Assembly: GCA_012064415.1 (NCBI GenBank)
Contig: SSNU01000094.1
Span: 142,216-202,716, forward strand
From: Gyrodactylus bullatarudis
Lineage: Eukaryota > Platyhelminthes > Monogenea > Gyrodactylidea > Gyrodactylidae
Direction: 5' to 3'
Length of the DNA: 60,501 nt
A program made the translations under genes and the position numbers. This document shows positions 13,066 to 26,300 of the stretch, piece after piece. Each line of letters opens with the position of its first letter. The stretch's first letter is position 1. The notes under the pieces were generated by a model. The model saw only the letters and a program-made list of their open reading frames with translations, was not told the origin of the DNA and did not search any database.

Positions 13066-16000
13066 ATGGATAATGAAGATAAACCCCTAGCTGGAAATAG
13101 CTCCTATACGATTGAGGATTTTGATGAAGAATCAGATCCTAATAATGTCAAAATTAAAACACCAAAGCAAATTCGAGGCTCATTCACAATCCTCCCAAAT
13201 GATAATCATATAGAAGAGAATCTTGATCAAAATCTAGAAGATTCCTTTAAAGATAAAGAGCATAGTATTTCAAATTATGAAGAATGTATGGAAACAAATA
13301 ACGAATCTGATATTATTCCTGGTGGACTCAAAGAATCTTACAACTTGGACCAAATCGATGAACCAGAAATTAAAAATCCCAATAGCTCATATGTTATAAA
13401 AGATAGAAGTTATGATCAGAATGATCACTATAATGATGATGATGAAGTTACTGAGTTTCAGGATCGCACAGTTGCCAACAGATCTTCGAGTAGTAATAAC
13501 AATGAACAAAACATTGATACTAACTACTCTGATGATTTTGACAAGGAAGGTCCAAGGCATTCAGTTCTAGATAACCGCCAAGCTCTGTTAGATCCAATTA
13601 GGCAAGAGAATGCTGACTTGGTAAATAAATCATTCACCGTTTTTGATTCACAAACACCGGAAAAGCCTGTAGACAGTCCTGGAAATTCCCAAGAGTATAA
13701 TAACAAGTGATTTTTCATCTTTTCAAAACTAACTGTTTTTAAAGTTAATATTTCATTCCATTTTCAGCATCCAAATAGCAAATAACTCACAGCTCGTAAG
13801 TTTTTCCTAAAATTTTGACTTTATGCGCGAAAATTGAATGAATTTTCTTTCTAGAATGCCTCATTTAGTATGGAAGATTCTGGTAGAACCTTTCCACGTC
13901 CCATCGCAAATAGAAACGAAAACAGACTTCTTTCAGATTCATACACAATACCAGATACATCAGAAAAAAATAAAAATCTTTTGAAAGAAAATGCAAGGCT
14001 TCAAAAACAGATAGAAGAATTAAATCTTTGCATAAAGGAGTATGGAAAATTTCTTGAACTAAGCTTGCAGAATAAACAAAAGTCAGAAGGTTCTAACAAC
14101 GTATCCATTACTAATCTTTTGAGTGAACGAGATCAAGCCTTGGAGGAGGCTGCAAATATTGGCAAGGCCTATTCTGACTTGCAAAAACGCTTGGAAAATT
14201 CCAAGGAACTCTTGAAAAACTATAAGGAGGTAAATATCTAAACTATATTCATAATCGGTAATTAATTACTCGAAACATATTTTAGAATGAAATAAAGCTT
14301 ACAAAGTCAATTAAGGACATGGAGGAATGGTCTGAGAAGCAAATGAGAAGATATGACACCTTAAAGAAGCTGGCCGAAGAGAAAATAACTAGTTTGAACG
14401 AGAAAATGATCCAGGAGAAAAAGGCACATCATGACGAAATGGAAAGACTTCAAACTACCATGAAATACCAGGAGCACCGTATTCGTAATCTTGAATCCGA
14501 GCTCAAACAAAAGGTTTGTTATTTCTCACAAATTTCAATGTTTTCATCTCCTTAGAGACGTGATTTTTGATTAGATAGCATTGCGACCGCTTAAGAACCA
14601 ATAAGATCACTATATAGCTCAGTTTAGAGATGTCTATTTTTTATCCTACTAAAAACTGGATTTAAGCTAAGCAGTCAATAGATTTTCCACCAATGAATGG
14701 ATTTTCGGTGTTTTTGCTAAGTGAAGAAATTTCAGAGTTGATTAAAGTAAAAAAATTATTTTCTCTCATTTTTGTAATATATGCAAGGAAAATTTTTTTT
14801 ATCTTGCTTGAGATTCCTGATTTCTGCGAATATATTATGATTTTGCTGACTAATGTCTTGCATTTTGTAGGTAGAAAACGAAAATAGATTCTGGCTGAAT
14901 ATGAGCTCTTTATTTTCGTCGGTTCTCATCAGACCCGACACTGACTTGTATATCTATACAGAATATTATTCAATGAGAGTTAGTTGGGTTGGAAAAATGA
15001 TTCTATTCCTCCTGACCCCTTTACACATATCATTGAGTAATATTCTGTACAAATGTTACCGTGAATTTTGAAACTCGGGAGTTTCGAAACTAACTAGGGA
15101 ATTTTGAAACTGAGTAATAAATGAATAAAATAATAAAACTATTGTAATAAAAATATTTGACTTAAGATTTAATGTATTTTTATTCAAACTTAATTGTAGC
15201 AGCTACTGCTACCGTGACATTTTGAATTGCATATTAATCCATTGCGACGACATTTGCATCTACTCGTCTTGCAATTTTGTCTGCAATCACATTTTACGAA
15301 TCCTTGGCCGTCGAACTTGAAATCCATACTTGAAATTGATCTTAGAGAATATTTTCAGTTTTAATAAATCGTTCATGAAGAACATTGAACTCGTTCGTAG
15401 AGTACCAGCCATTTATCTCTCCATGCTTAGTTCCTATACGATAAAAGTTATCTTCATTCCTTTCTAATATAACGCCGGTTACACAAGTATGATCCATCTT
15501 GCTTCTATCGAATTCAGGGACTTTTATTGCAACATTATCACCAATAGGATATTCTTTATTTGTCTTTCTTATCATTCGGGTTGCATTCTTCATGATACCT
15601 GTCTGACATTGAGATGAAATTTCGTTTCTTAATTGGGCACAATCCATATCAGAAAGTGTAAAATTAAACTCATTATATTTAGAACAAGAACCGCTAACCT
15701 GTTCTAAATTAGAGTATGGCTCTGGAATTGTTTCGTTTAGAGTTGAATTTAAATCTGAAAATTAAAAAATTTTAACATACCTATTATTCGAAAATTTATG
15801 TTATCATCTTCTCTTTCACGTATCTCTTCACTGGATAACATCTGAGAGATCAATCTGCAATCTAAATTAATAAAATAAATTATCTTTATTATGATATTAC
15901 TCTTTTGCAAATGTAGACGAACGTTTATATCTTGACTAAAAACTGTCTTGTACAGTGTCATTCCAATTGTCGAATGATTAACAGAATTATTGATATTTTC

Positions 16001-16850
16001 AACAAACGGTAAGAGGGAAGCCCAAGCCGAAGAGTTTTGATCCTCCATAACATTTCGAAGAATTTTTTCAATCTCATAATTTGCCTTTTCTACTGATCCC
16101 TGACTCTGGCTTTTTCTAGGTTTTGAATAAGCAAACTGCAAATCCGGCCAAAGTTTGAGCAACGTTTCTCTTATAAGTTGCTTTTTAAATTCTCTACCGT
16201 TGTCTGAAGTACATGTCATGAATAGGCTGATAATAATGATTCAAAAACAAAGTGAATATGAAAAAGTAGGTAGGACGATACTTGACTCATATAATCACAG
16301 ATATTAGGAATGTAAACAAAATACTTCTTAGATTCAAATCTTTAAGAAAACAAAGTGGTTAGTAGAAATAAGAGGTATTATGCCAGACATGAAAAAATAC
16401 TTAGGAAAGGCCAAGGAAAAAAGTGATAGATAAATAATAATTCTTTCTATCTTATTATTATAATAATTTTTTAATAGTTTTATTATTTTATTCATTTATT
16501 ACTCAGTTTCAAAATTCCCTAGTTAGTTTTGAAACTCCCGAGTTTCAGAATTCCCGAAATCGGGAAATTTGGAAACTGGTTTCAGAATTCACGAAATTTT
16601 CCGTGAGTTTCAAAATTCACGATAACATAAATAACCATGTCGGTGTAGGGTCTGATGAGAATCGATGAAAATAAAGAGCTCATATTCAGCCAGAATCTAT
16701 TTTCGTTTTCTACCTACAAAATGCAAGACATTAGTCAGCAAAATCTTAATAAAAATTTTATTCAAATATAAATTTTAGATTGAGAACAATGATGAACTGA
16801 CCCAAATGTGTGAATTACTCATCAAGAGGACAGAGGAAGCTTCTAAATGA
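13066..16850 (+). CDS. TACC: transforming acidic coiled-coil (TACC) protein, 5 exons
   Basis: Centrosome and spindle protein that, with XMAP215/Msps-type polymerases, stabilises microtubules. Exons: 13066-13706, 13768-13795, 13855-14229, 14286-14513, 16779-16850. All have GT-AG borders and consistent phase, giving 447 residues. Residues 1-220 are acidic and low-complexity (many D/E/N/S). From about residue 260 the protein is coiled coil (ENARLQKQIEELN..., then EEWSEKQMRRYDTLKKLAEE). The last exon ends IENNDELTQMCELLIKR, matching the ending of TACC domains (ENEEL...C..LI.K). It is short for the family but similar to invertebrate TACCs. The last intron is 2265 bp because a Ginger-type transposon sits in it, ending 33 bp before the final exon. 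Confidence 0.88.
14957..15049. mobile_element. 93-bp MITE nested in the Ginger left arm
   Basis: The ends are inverted repeats beginning TACAGAATATTA and matching at 19 of 20 bases. The corresponding place in the right Ginger arm lacks this segment, so it is a later insertion. The TA at both ends suggests a Tc1/mariner-type MITE. Confidence 0.65.
15190..16310 (-). pseudogene. KRBA2-like/Ginger integrase, decayed
   Basis: Minus-strand frames in order: a fragment at 16220-16310 resembling the strand before the second catalytic Asp; 15749-16219 with SDNGREFKK (catalytic Asp) and GSVEKANYEIEK (catalytic Glu) in a retroviral-type DDE integrase core; 15342-15647 with IGDNVAIKVPEFDR and YRIGTKHGEINGWYSTNEF, the C-terminal domain of KRBA2-like proteins; and, after a one-base shift, 15190-15330, a Cys-rich tail (CDCRQNCKTSRCKCRR) ending at a TAA. 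The part with the first catalytic Asp is missing and at least two frame breaks are present, so the gene is dead. Confidence 0.75.
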
Positions 16851-17305
16851 TCAATTCATTTGTCAAACCCCCTTCCTTCTATTTATTTGATTTCTTATCA
16901 TTTACTCATTTCAACCCGTTTTTATCAATAACTTGGTATATCATTTCTGTACAAAGATTATTTTTCAAAATTACTTTTATTTTCCTCCACAACTTGTGAA
17001 ATTATCAAATTATATAAAAGAACATATTCTCAGATCCACTCTGGCCTTTTTAATTCTATCGTAACGATTAAACATCTAAGAAAAAATTCTTATCTCTTGA
17101 TGATCCGAAATTTCAGTATCGAATTGGTTTAAAATTTTCGAAATCGATAAAAATTTTGAGCTTAAACGTGGAAATTTTGGGATTTTAGAAATTTCGGAGA
17201 AAAATTCTAATCTTCATGTCAACTATATATAGCTTTTTTACAAAACTATAAAAAAATAACCAAAACCATAATATTTGGGCAGGAATTAAATTTTTTATCA
17301 TTAAA
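16851..17305. other. convergent intergenic space between TACC and the Ig receptor gene
   Basis: Holds the 3' UTRs of the two convergent genes. At 17105-17222 it also holds a half copy of the foldback family whose ends read like the one at 28363-28704 (rc of GACATGAAGATGAGAATTT). Confidence 0.5.
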
Positions 17306-17311
17306 TTTATT
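17306..17311 (-). terminator. Ig receptor polyadenylation signal
   Basis: AATAAA on the minus strand about 58 nt past the stop codon at 17369-17371. Confidence 0.55.
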
Positions 17312-17368
17312 TCAATAAAGCATACGTAATGTACATAATTCTAGAGTCATTTATATATTAACAAGTTC

Positions 17369-20300
17369 TCACAACCGGAGCGAAGATTTTGCTGGGAACT
17401 CTGGACCAGTATCTGCTTGATTGACAATCTCATTCGATGTGGAAATTTTCTTTTTAATATCCTAAAGATTTTAGATTCCTTTAGACATGTTTATGAAATT
17501 CAACATGAAATTGTATTGGTAAACTCAGTAAAAGGTTGTGATTATAAATTTTAGATTCTGAAACTTACATTTTGTTGACAAATTCTCTTATTAAGAGTAT
17601 TATCAAAGATTAAAAAGTCATGGTCTAGACTCCCGGGATCGATATTGTTCAAAAGAATATTCTTCCTTTTACTCATGGGAGTACCATACGGGGATGGATT
17701 CAATATATTCTTGTTGGACGTCTTCAACTTTGGCGAATTTGGGAAATGGTTCATTACAATCTTTTCGTCAAAGCATTTATTTTCGTATATTCCGGTATGG
17801 TTATTGTTATTCAGGTTTGAACATAAACGATTGAGCTGTGTGCCAAGAATTTCAGATTCATCATCTGAAAGGTCATCGGATATATTCCGAGAAAGGAAAG
17901 TGGTATTATTTAGCTTATTCTTCCTGATCATATGATTGCTATGCGTCAATCTAGGACTTGGCTGGTAATTATTCAATGACCTTATTTGACAGTCTGGCGT
18001 CTGGTTCGCTGATAGATTATAGCCATTGGCAATGATCAATTGATTTGGAGTAATATGACGATAAACCTTGGGAGAGGTCATAATCATTGGTTGTCGAGAT
18101 GGTGGACTACTTCCAAGAAACGGTGACCCCAAATTTGATGGCGGAGTTTTGCAATTAGGAAAATTGTTATTCTGTATGATATTGGCCATGGTACTCAGAG
18201 GATATGTTGAATCTAAACATTAATTTAGTTTACACGTCCAACTTATGAGCAGTTTATTATTGGTCGATAAAAGTTTTTATCATAAAACTTGCCTGATGTT
18301 TTCCTCTTGAGAATAAAACTGTGCAAATATAGAGCAATCCCAATTGTCATTATAACCAGTGTAACGCCAACCAAAATTCCAACCCAGAACAATACTGACG
18401 TGAGCATATTGATGCCTTTCGTATTGATAAAGCCATATTCCATACTATGTACACCATTTTTGATTCCAATAGCAACTTAAAATATCAGAGTTATGTATTA
18501 TTTACGTAATATTATTGATTAATAGAAAACTATAATTTAAGTCATACAGTATACATTTTATTATCATATTTGAAGAAATATTCTCATCATTGAAAATTAA
18601 TAATTATTTTTTCTCTCATAGAAGAGTACACCAAAGACTTTATCTATTAGATTTTGGATTATTCAAATAAAAGTGTTAGAATGATACATTTATCAATAGA
18701 TTTTCTATGCATTTGGTTCACAATGGAACACTATAATTAAAATTAATTAAAATTTTACACAAAATAGCATGAACCTGTCACAATCCCAAGTTCAACTTAC
18801 CATTCGAATCATAAAACCAATTGCTCTCGTACAAAAGATCTCCACTATCATGAAAGAAACGTAATTGATAGGCCAATGACTTTAGGCCAGATTTAGTTTC
18901 ATTAAACTGATTTGTTTGAATTAGCTTATCCAATGGTATAATATGAACATCATTAAGATCAGCCTGTTTCTTGAGTACAGAATCTTCCTGATCCTGATCT
19001 ACCTTGAGGATGTGATCAAAACATTCAGATTGATCTTCGCTAATTGGAAGATCATAAAGACTATCTAGATTATTGATAAATATCTTCGATGATCTTTTAT
19101 AGAGTTTAACCGTCCAACCATACAGGTTATTTGCCAACAACTCTTCCTGATTAACAAGGCAAATACGCATTGAAACGTAATTTGAATCAGGTGAGAGATG
19201 TTTCAACTTGACCGATAGAGTCATATTATTCTCATAGCTTATTTTAATACCATCCATGTTGAATTTGTGTTGAACGTCATAAAAGTTGACGAGATGAACA
19301 AGAAAACTTTTTATGAAACCAGTAGAATGTTGAACCTCACAGAGGTAGGACCCAAAGTCAGATTCTTCAATTGGATTTATTTGCAGGCGTAGAATTGAAA
19401 TTGGATAGGAAAGATTTGATGGATTATTATTACCTCTATGATAGTTTAAGTTGTGTCCTATGATACTTGTCCAGGAATATCTGAAAAAATAGGAAAATTT
19501 TTCTATAGAATCTACTTATTGATTTCTATAGAAGACGAGTTAATATTTTCATTCCCTCTTAAGGAGTCACCCAAATTAAATGATTAATCAAATAAGGTTA
19601 ATTCAAAACTGCTAGAAATTTATTATTGAATGTTTTTAAAGAACTTTCCCATTGAAGAGAAATACGTATTTCGCCAGGTCTCATCAATCTCTGGTCTGAT
19701 TTTATAATTATAATGATATTGAAAATATTGTAAAGGTCTAAAGAAAATCTTTCGATTGATAAAAGACCAAAAAACTTCTCCATGCTTATTTTAGAAAAGT
19801 ATAGTAAAGTAAAAGTTAATTTAAGTTCAATCGTGGTTAAATAACTATGAGATACTTCTTAAAGAAGATATGATCAAAATTTGCGATATGGATTTCTGTC
19901 ATCGAATGTTCATCTTACAATGTAAGAAAGGGTTCTGCCGCCTAAAATTCAAACTTTTAAAAATTGGACTGAGCTCGAAAAACAATTAAAATTTATGAAT
20001 AAAAATTAAAAAATATATTACTTTTGACTACACTTTCTTCCATATTTTACACATAGTCAAATTCCAACTAAATATATATTGAGAATTCTTTCCAGATTTA
20101 TTTTGACTATAGTCTATTTAGATTCTACATTTTTGACTGCACTTTCTTCAATTTATACGTTTTCGACAAGGATTATGATATTTTAAAATATTCATTATGG
20201 AGGATAACATGATCGTTCTTGAGTATAATTTCAACTAATAGGTAACTTAGTAACGGTCCTCATCTAAGACTTTTCCTGATTTGAATGCGATCAAAGTCTC

Positions 20301-23300
20301 AATTCCATTTATGACTTTAGCATCATGTTTCTTCAATAACTTAAAGTCAGATGGTGCCTTTGCGCAACCATTTACTTTCAATAAATTTACGCGTTGCATA
20401 ATGCGATCGGCTTCTTTTCTTGTTAAGATTGATCTGCCGTTTAATTCTGTGAGACTTAATTAGTGGAGATTATGAACAATTATTATTTTTACTAGGAATT
20501 ACCGTCCATTCCCTGATTTCCCATTTTCACGGTGAAGGTGAAAAGGGTAAATATTTCCCATTTTTCCGGGGAAATAAACGATTTCTCATTTTCACTATTG
20601 ATTTCCGTCCATTCCCACGGTAACATGTATCATATTTCCGACATCTAGATACTAGCTACTGACATATCAAGAATTTAGTTATAAATTCATCAAAAATTGT
20701 GATTATTAGTTGAGACTTGATGTTGTAATTAAAAAAGTAGTACAAAAGTACCTAGGCAACAATTTAGTACAGAAATAGTACAGGTATCTTTAGATAAGAA
20801 GATTTTTTCTTCAGATTATCTAACCTCAGCCAGTCCTCTATCTATAGAGTAAAATAGACCAAATAATTTGTTGTTTGTAACTGATTCCTAATATCATTGG
20901 TTAGTTGTGCAAACGTTGGGAGCATAATAAGTGAAAAAGGATGCCGAAAGTGTGAGGGATAAGCGCTTTATTTCAGGCATACTCATCAGCCTCTTACATG
21001 CCTTATATATAGTACAAAAAAACAAAGAAAATTAAAAATTGATCTGATTGGCTCTCTTTAGGTGTTTGGGGCGGGGTAATCTGCTTATTATCACATTGTT
21101 TTTTTGGATGTTTGGTACATTAATTGGTATTCCCACCCTAGGGTGAGATTACCTCTGGAAAATACATGTTACCTTAAGGGTATTCATACATCTATTATAG
21201 TTATATTACATAATATGTATACTTTATGTTCATGATTACACATAAATGAATTCATTTTATATAACACTATGTGAAAAGGTTTTTTTAATACAAAAAGGAA
21301 ATAATCACTGTATAAGTTGATTCTGAAAATTCTTTTAATTATTGGCTTGAACTGAAATATTTTGTGATTTTATTATTGCTTGTAATAATATCTGAATTTC
21401 TATTTCTCTTTCTTGTCTCTACCGGTTGACTGTTTGTTTGTAATTCTCTGTTTCCACTGTTCGTATTAGGCCAACTAAGTCCTAAAGGTTTGACCAGTTT
21501 CTTTTGTTTGCACAGAGCTGGATTTTCTCTTTTGATAAAAAAGGCTTCAGCAGTCTTTAGGGCGTTGACATTTCTTCCGTTTTGTCTATAAAGAATGTAA
21601 AAGTTTGAAGGGGAAGATTTTTTGTCACAGACCTTCACATGATCTCTAACTGCAGTATTACCCGTGTAGAGATGTTCCTCTACTCTGTCTTCTAATCTCT
21701 TTGTTGTATGTCCTATGTATTCCGCTTTACATGGGCATTTAAACTTGTATACCACATAGGATGACTTCTTATAGTCTAACAAGTCTTTTGATTCATTGCT
21801 TAACATCTTGTTTGTTTTAAATATGTATCTGACCTTTTTTCCGGGTAATGTTATTTGGAATAGTTCATTCACTTTCTGTTTTAACATAGAACCATGGTTA
21901 TCTCCTTTATATGGAATTATAAGACACACGGGTCTTGTGTTTTCATCTTCTACTCTATTTACCTCATTGGTCTCCATATGGTTGAGAATAAATTGTCTTG
22001 GGTAATTGTTACTCATGAATATTTTGATGAGTTTCTCCTTCTCCTCTTCCCATACTTCCTCTGATACCAGTTTTTTGGTTCTATTAAACAAAGATCTCAC
22101 CAGACCTTTTTTGTAGCTCAATGGAACAAAGGAGTTATAGTTCATTAGTTTTCCAGTAAAAGTCTTTTTTCTATGTATTTGTCTTCTTATTGACCCATCA
22201 TCGATTCTGTTCATAAGGATCTCTAAGAAAGGTAACGTATTTTTTGTCTCCATTTCCATTGTAAATTTTATGTTATGATGAGCAGTATTGAATTTGTTCA
22301 GTAGATCACTTTCTTCTATATCCTTGTTTATAAAGAGAAGTGTGTCATCCACGTAACGCCAATAACTAACACATCTGTCAATTGTCTCTTTCAACGAGTT
22401 GTTTTCTAGTTTAGCTAAGAATAAGTCCGCCAATAGAGGTCCGAGTGGCGATCCCATCGCTACTCCATCCTTTTGTATATAGATTTGGTGAGAAATAGAA
22501 ATTCAGATATTATTACAAGCAATAATAAAATCACAAAATATTTCAGTTCAAGCCAACACTGGTTTTTTTTGAATAAGCACAAAGTAGAAATTACATTGTT
22601 TTTAGACATTAAACCTACTAGCTAAGTGTGTTCACTGGTTATTACTATATCCTTGTGAATCTAACTTGATGGAGATTGTCTTCTCACACCTAGATGTTAG
22701 AGTTTGGATAAGCAAGTGTCAACTGGTTGAAGACCCGGGTTCGAATCCAGGCTATGATGTACTGACGAGTCCTAATAAGGACGAAACGCTTATACATCTG
22801 CCACCGTGAGTTGAATATTATTTTACTCTCTTATGGAATTGAAACTTGCTTATCCGAACTCTAACATCTAGGTGTGAGAAGACAATCTCCATCAAGTTAG
22901 ATTCACAAGGATATAGTAATAACCAGTGACCACACTTAGCTAGTAGATTTAATGTCTAAAAACAATGTAATTTCTACTTTGTGCTGTATTAAACTGTGTT
23001 TAGTGTCTTTAGAATTATGACTTGATTGTCCTTTGGGTTATTAGCATTTTGAACCGAGAGCATAAATGAATAATCTCGAGGTCATATGAAAAATACCAAC
23101 TCAATTTCATCTTGGATTTTTAAAGAAAATTCTTCTAATTTCTTGAGAGCAAGTAAGCAAGCAATAAAAATTTAATTCAATCTTTACTCAACTCAGATCA
23201 ATAAAAATAAGATCACAAAGAAAATATTAGCCAATGAAAATATCATTTTAAACTAAGAATAAAATTAATTAATTAACAAACTATTTCATTTATTTATAAT

Positions 23301-26300
23301 GAAGTATTAGTGAGGAATCGGTCTTTAACTTGAATTTGAGAAGAGGTTTTTATAAAATATATCATACAGGCTATAAAACATAGCCAAATTTCTTTCTTTA
23401 GAATTCTCCAAGTCTATAGAACGATTAAAGGGCAAAAGAGAAAAAGCAAAAAGTGTGATGCTTTTGATTTCAAGTCTCTAAAATCGATTACTAATGTAAG
23501 TGGAAAGTTGGATAAACCAATTTTTGATTACAATTTGAACGAATCAAAAATTAATGCATTCTAAAATTTAGAATCTAAATAAAACTTATTTCCTAAAGAA
23601 TTGAGGATTTTATTTGAATAGATATTCAACTCACTTTTCTTTATTCATTAAATTATTTCGAATTTGGCCTATTTTTGGTATGTTCTCTATAATCGATTGC
23701 CTTGAGGTAATGACATCATCAAAGGAATTCTTATTCTTAATCGTTTTGACTCTGTACCATTGAATTAATTTAACATCTTCCTTAGATATAATCGGATAAC
23801 TTCTAACATAGAGATCGAGCAGAAGGGAATGCCCTTGTATTCCATTTATGATGAGCTTAGAATTTTCCCTACCGACCAATTCTGGATTTACTGCAAGTGA
23901 AAAATAATAATGATACTGAATTAATTGTTTCTGATTTATTGCAATTTTCTAATGCTCACCCATAAACTTGACTTGAGTACGTTTCTCAGCAATTCCAGCT
24001 GGGCCCTTGAGTCGGCAAGTATATTCACCAGCAAACAAACGGCCATTACCATCGAGAGTCAGCCAGGGCTTTTTCCAAGAGTTTATAAAATTCTACATTA
24101 AAAGATGCATTGTTTTATATGTATCTTAAAATTAGTTGAATGGCAAAACAGACTGTGATATCCTTGGTCGAAGAAAAGTTATTTATTTGATGCAATACAG
24201 TAACAGGACTATCAGGAAAGAATGGTTGAAAAGACCAAGAAAATTTCCATTCCTTCTGTTCAGGTTGGATTTCTGAGATTTCTCTTAAAAGGTGTTCTGG
24301 TACACTAGGTTCCCCACCGTTTACAAGACACTTAAGGTATGTTCGTCTATTCACAGAACGTTCGCGCCAATCTTTCGGTGAGACTTCAATCGATAGTGAT
24401 GGAGTATCTTGAAATAAATAAAAAGAGGATTATTCTCAGGGCGACTTATTAATAGGGCAGTAATTTTGCTTTCTGATAACCGAGAAAATTAGGCTATTGC
24501 CACTACATATTTGATATCATTTCAGATAAAATTCTTAATTCTTGTTGGTAGATTTATCTTACTAACATTTTTTTGAGAAAAATGCTGACAATATTTTTCG
24601 AGAAATACGGTCCCTACTTATAACCGATTTCTTTTTAGATTCTCATCAATTACCTTATTATTCAGACCGATATCATTGGTATTTTCTTTTCTTAAGACCC
24701 AGATGAACAATTGGAGGAAAATAAACACTGCTTATTAATAATGTCTTTCCTCTCAACTTAATATGGCAAAGATGAAAAGTCGTGAGTCTGTAGGTTATCT
24801 CAAGTGAAAACTGGCAAAGAGGTTTTTCTCGTAGACTTTTTCTTTCAGACTCTTCGATTATTTTATGTATGATGAATCATATTTTTGTTAGCCTTTTTTA
24901 TGAAAAAGAATGACTCACAAATAACTTTAAGTTGAATTAAATCTGAAATGGGTTCGTTTAACTCTTTGTGGAACGCCATACACTTGTAGTACAACTTTAT
25001 ATTTTCTCTGGAAAAAGTTGGCAATTGAATCGTAGATTTGACCTGATACCCATAATTACGATCATTTATCTATAAATGAAAAGGAATAATCAATAAAATC
25101 TAAACTCTTCTGTCCCTGAAAGCAGGGAAAAATTTTCAATTATTTTTTACAATCAAGAACTTACAATGTCCAGTTTCTCAGAAATTTTTGATTGAACATT
25201 TATAAAGTCAATCATATCCTCTCTGCGATAACTCCAGACAATTTGTGAAGGTGGGTTCGAGAAGCCTGTCACACACTCCAAGAACTGATCAGGGACATTT
25301 TCAAGAATTTCAATAACTGAATTCTTATTCTCAGAATTTTTATTTGTAATTGTAACAGAATCAGGAGCAACTTAAATAAATAATAAATCAATGAATCTTC
25401 CATTTACTATCAAGTAGATAGACATACACAAAACTTCATTTTTTAAAATATGGCTGTCAAGAACTACTTCCGAACTACTTGAAGTTGTGGAGAGAATTCT
25501 CTCTGAGGACCACAAAACTGAACATTGAATGTATATCCCGTTGGTCTGTCTTGGCCAATAACTTTTTATCTGGGAAATGGCAATTTTGCTATCATCATCT
25601 GATCCCTTTTCATCAATGATTGTTTCAAAGTTGTTCTGTTTATAAGTAAAATGAATTAAAAACTAATTTTTGTAACTTAAATTTTTAAGAAACTTTTAAA
25701 GACACTTGATTAGAGCTTTCCAACTCCAAAACTAACAGTTTTATCATCAGGGCTCTAAATTTTACCATATGGCTAATTTTAAAACTTACAAAATTGAAAT
25801 TTTCCAATATAACTCGTTTGCCATCCTCTTCTATGAATATTTGATTATTCTGTCTAGTTTTAGCCTCACCAACTTGGTTGAAAGCTCGTACGTAAAATTT
25901 CCAGACAATTTTTGATTTGGGATTTGATTCTGAACCTGATTGACAAGTTACTTTTCTTTCCCGATTCTCACTGATTTGTCCGATTGGAGACATTTTGATA
26001 ATAGGCTCTTTGGGCGGAACTATATTATTTCGGGATTTGAAAAAAAATAAAAAAATCTAATTTGACATTTAAGCAAAATTTTAGAACAAAACCTTCTTCT
26101 GGTAAAGGTAGAATAATTCAACCACTCTGATGAGCAAGAAAAGTTACCTTGAACACAAAAATTGTGCACAACAGGGTGAATGTATTTTTAAAAATTTGTC
26201 ACACATAATTGTGTAATAACAGAAATTTATTTGACACCATCGTTCCACATTGTACTAGCTATCTGAGGACAAAATGTCATCATCAGTTTTTGATGACAGA

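Larger units (their letters stand above)
14839..16745 (-). mobile_element. Ginger/KRBA2-like DNA transposon with long terminal inverted repeats
   Basis: Inverted repeats of about 108 bp, 14839-14946 against 16638-16745, match with only a few differences. Subterminal blocks (about 15051-15150 and 16440-16600) also match in inverse order. The minus-strand interior encodes an integrase-type transposase (separate entry). A 93-bp MITE is inserted in the left arm. I could not define a clean target duplication. The element sits wholly within TACC intron 4, opposite to the gene. Confidence 0.75.

Noticed and set aside
26128..26145. CTGATGAG at about 26128 as another hammerhead
   Set aside because: No YGAAA at the right spacing and no pairing stem I.
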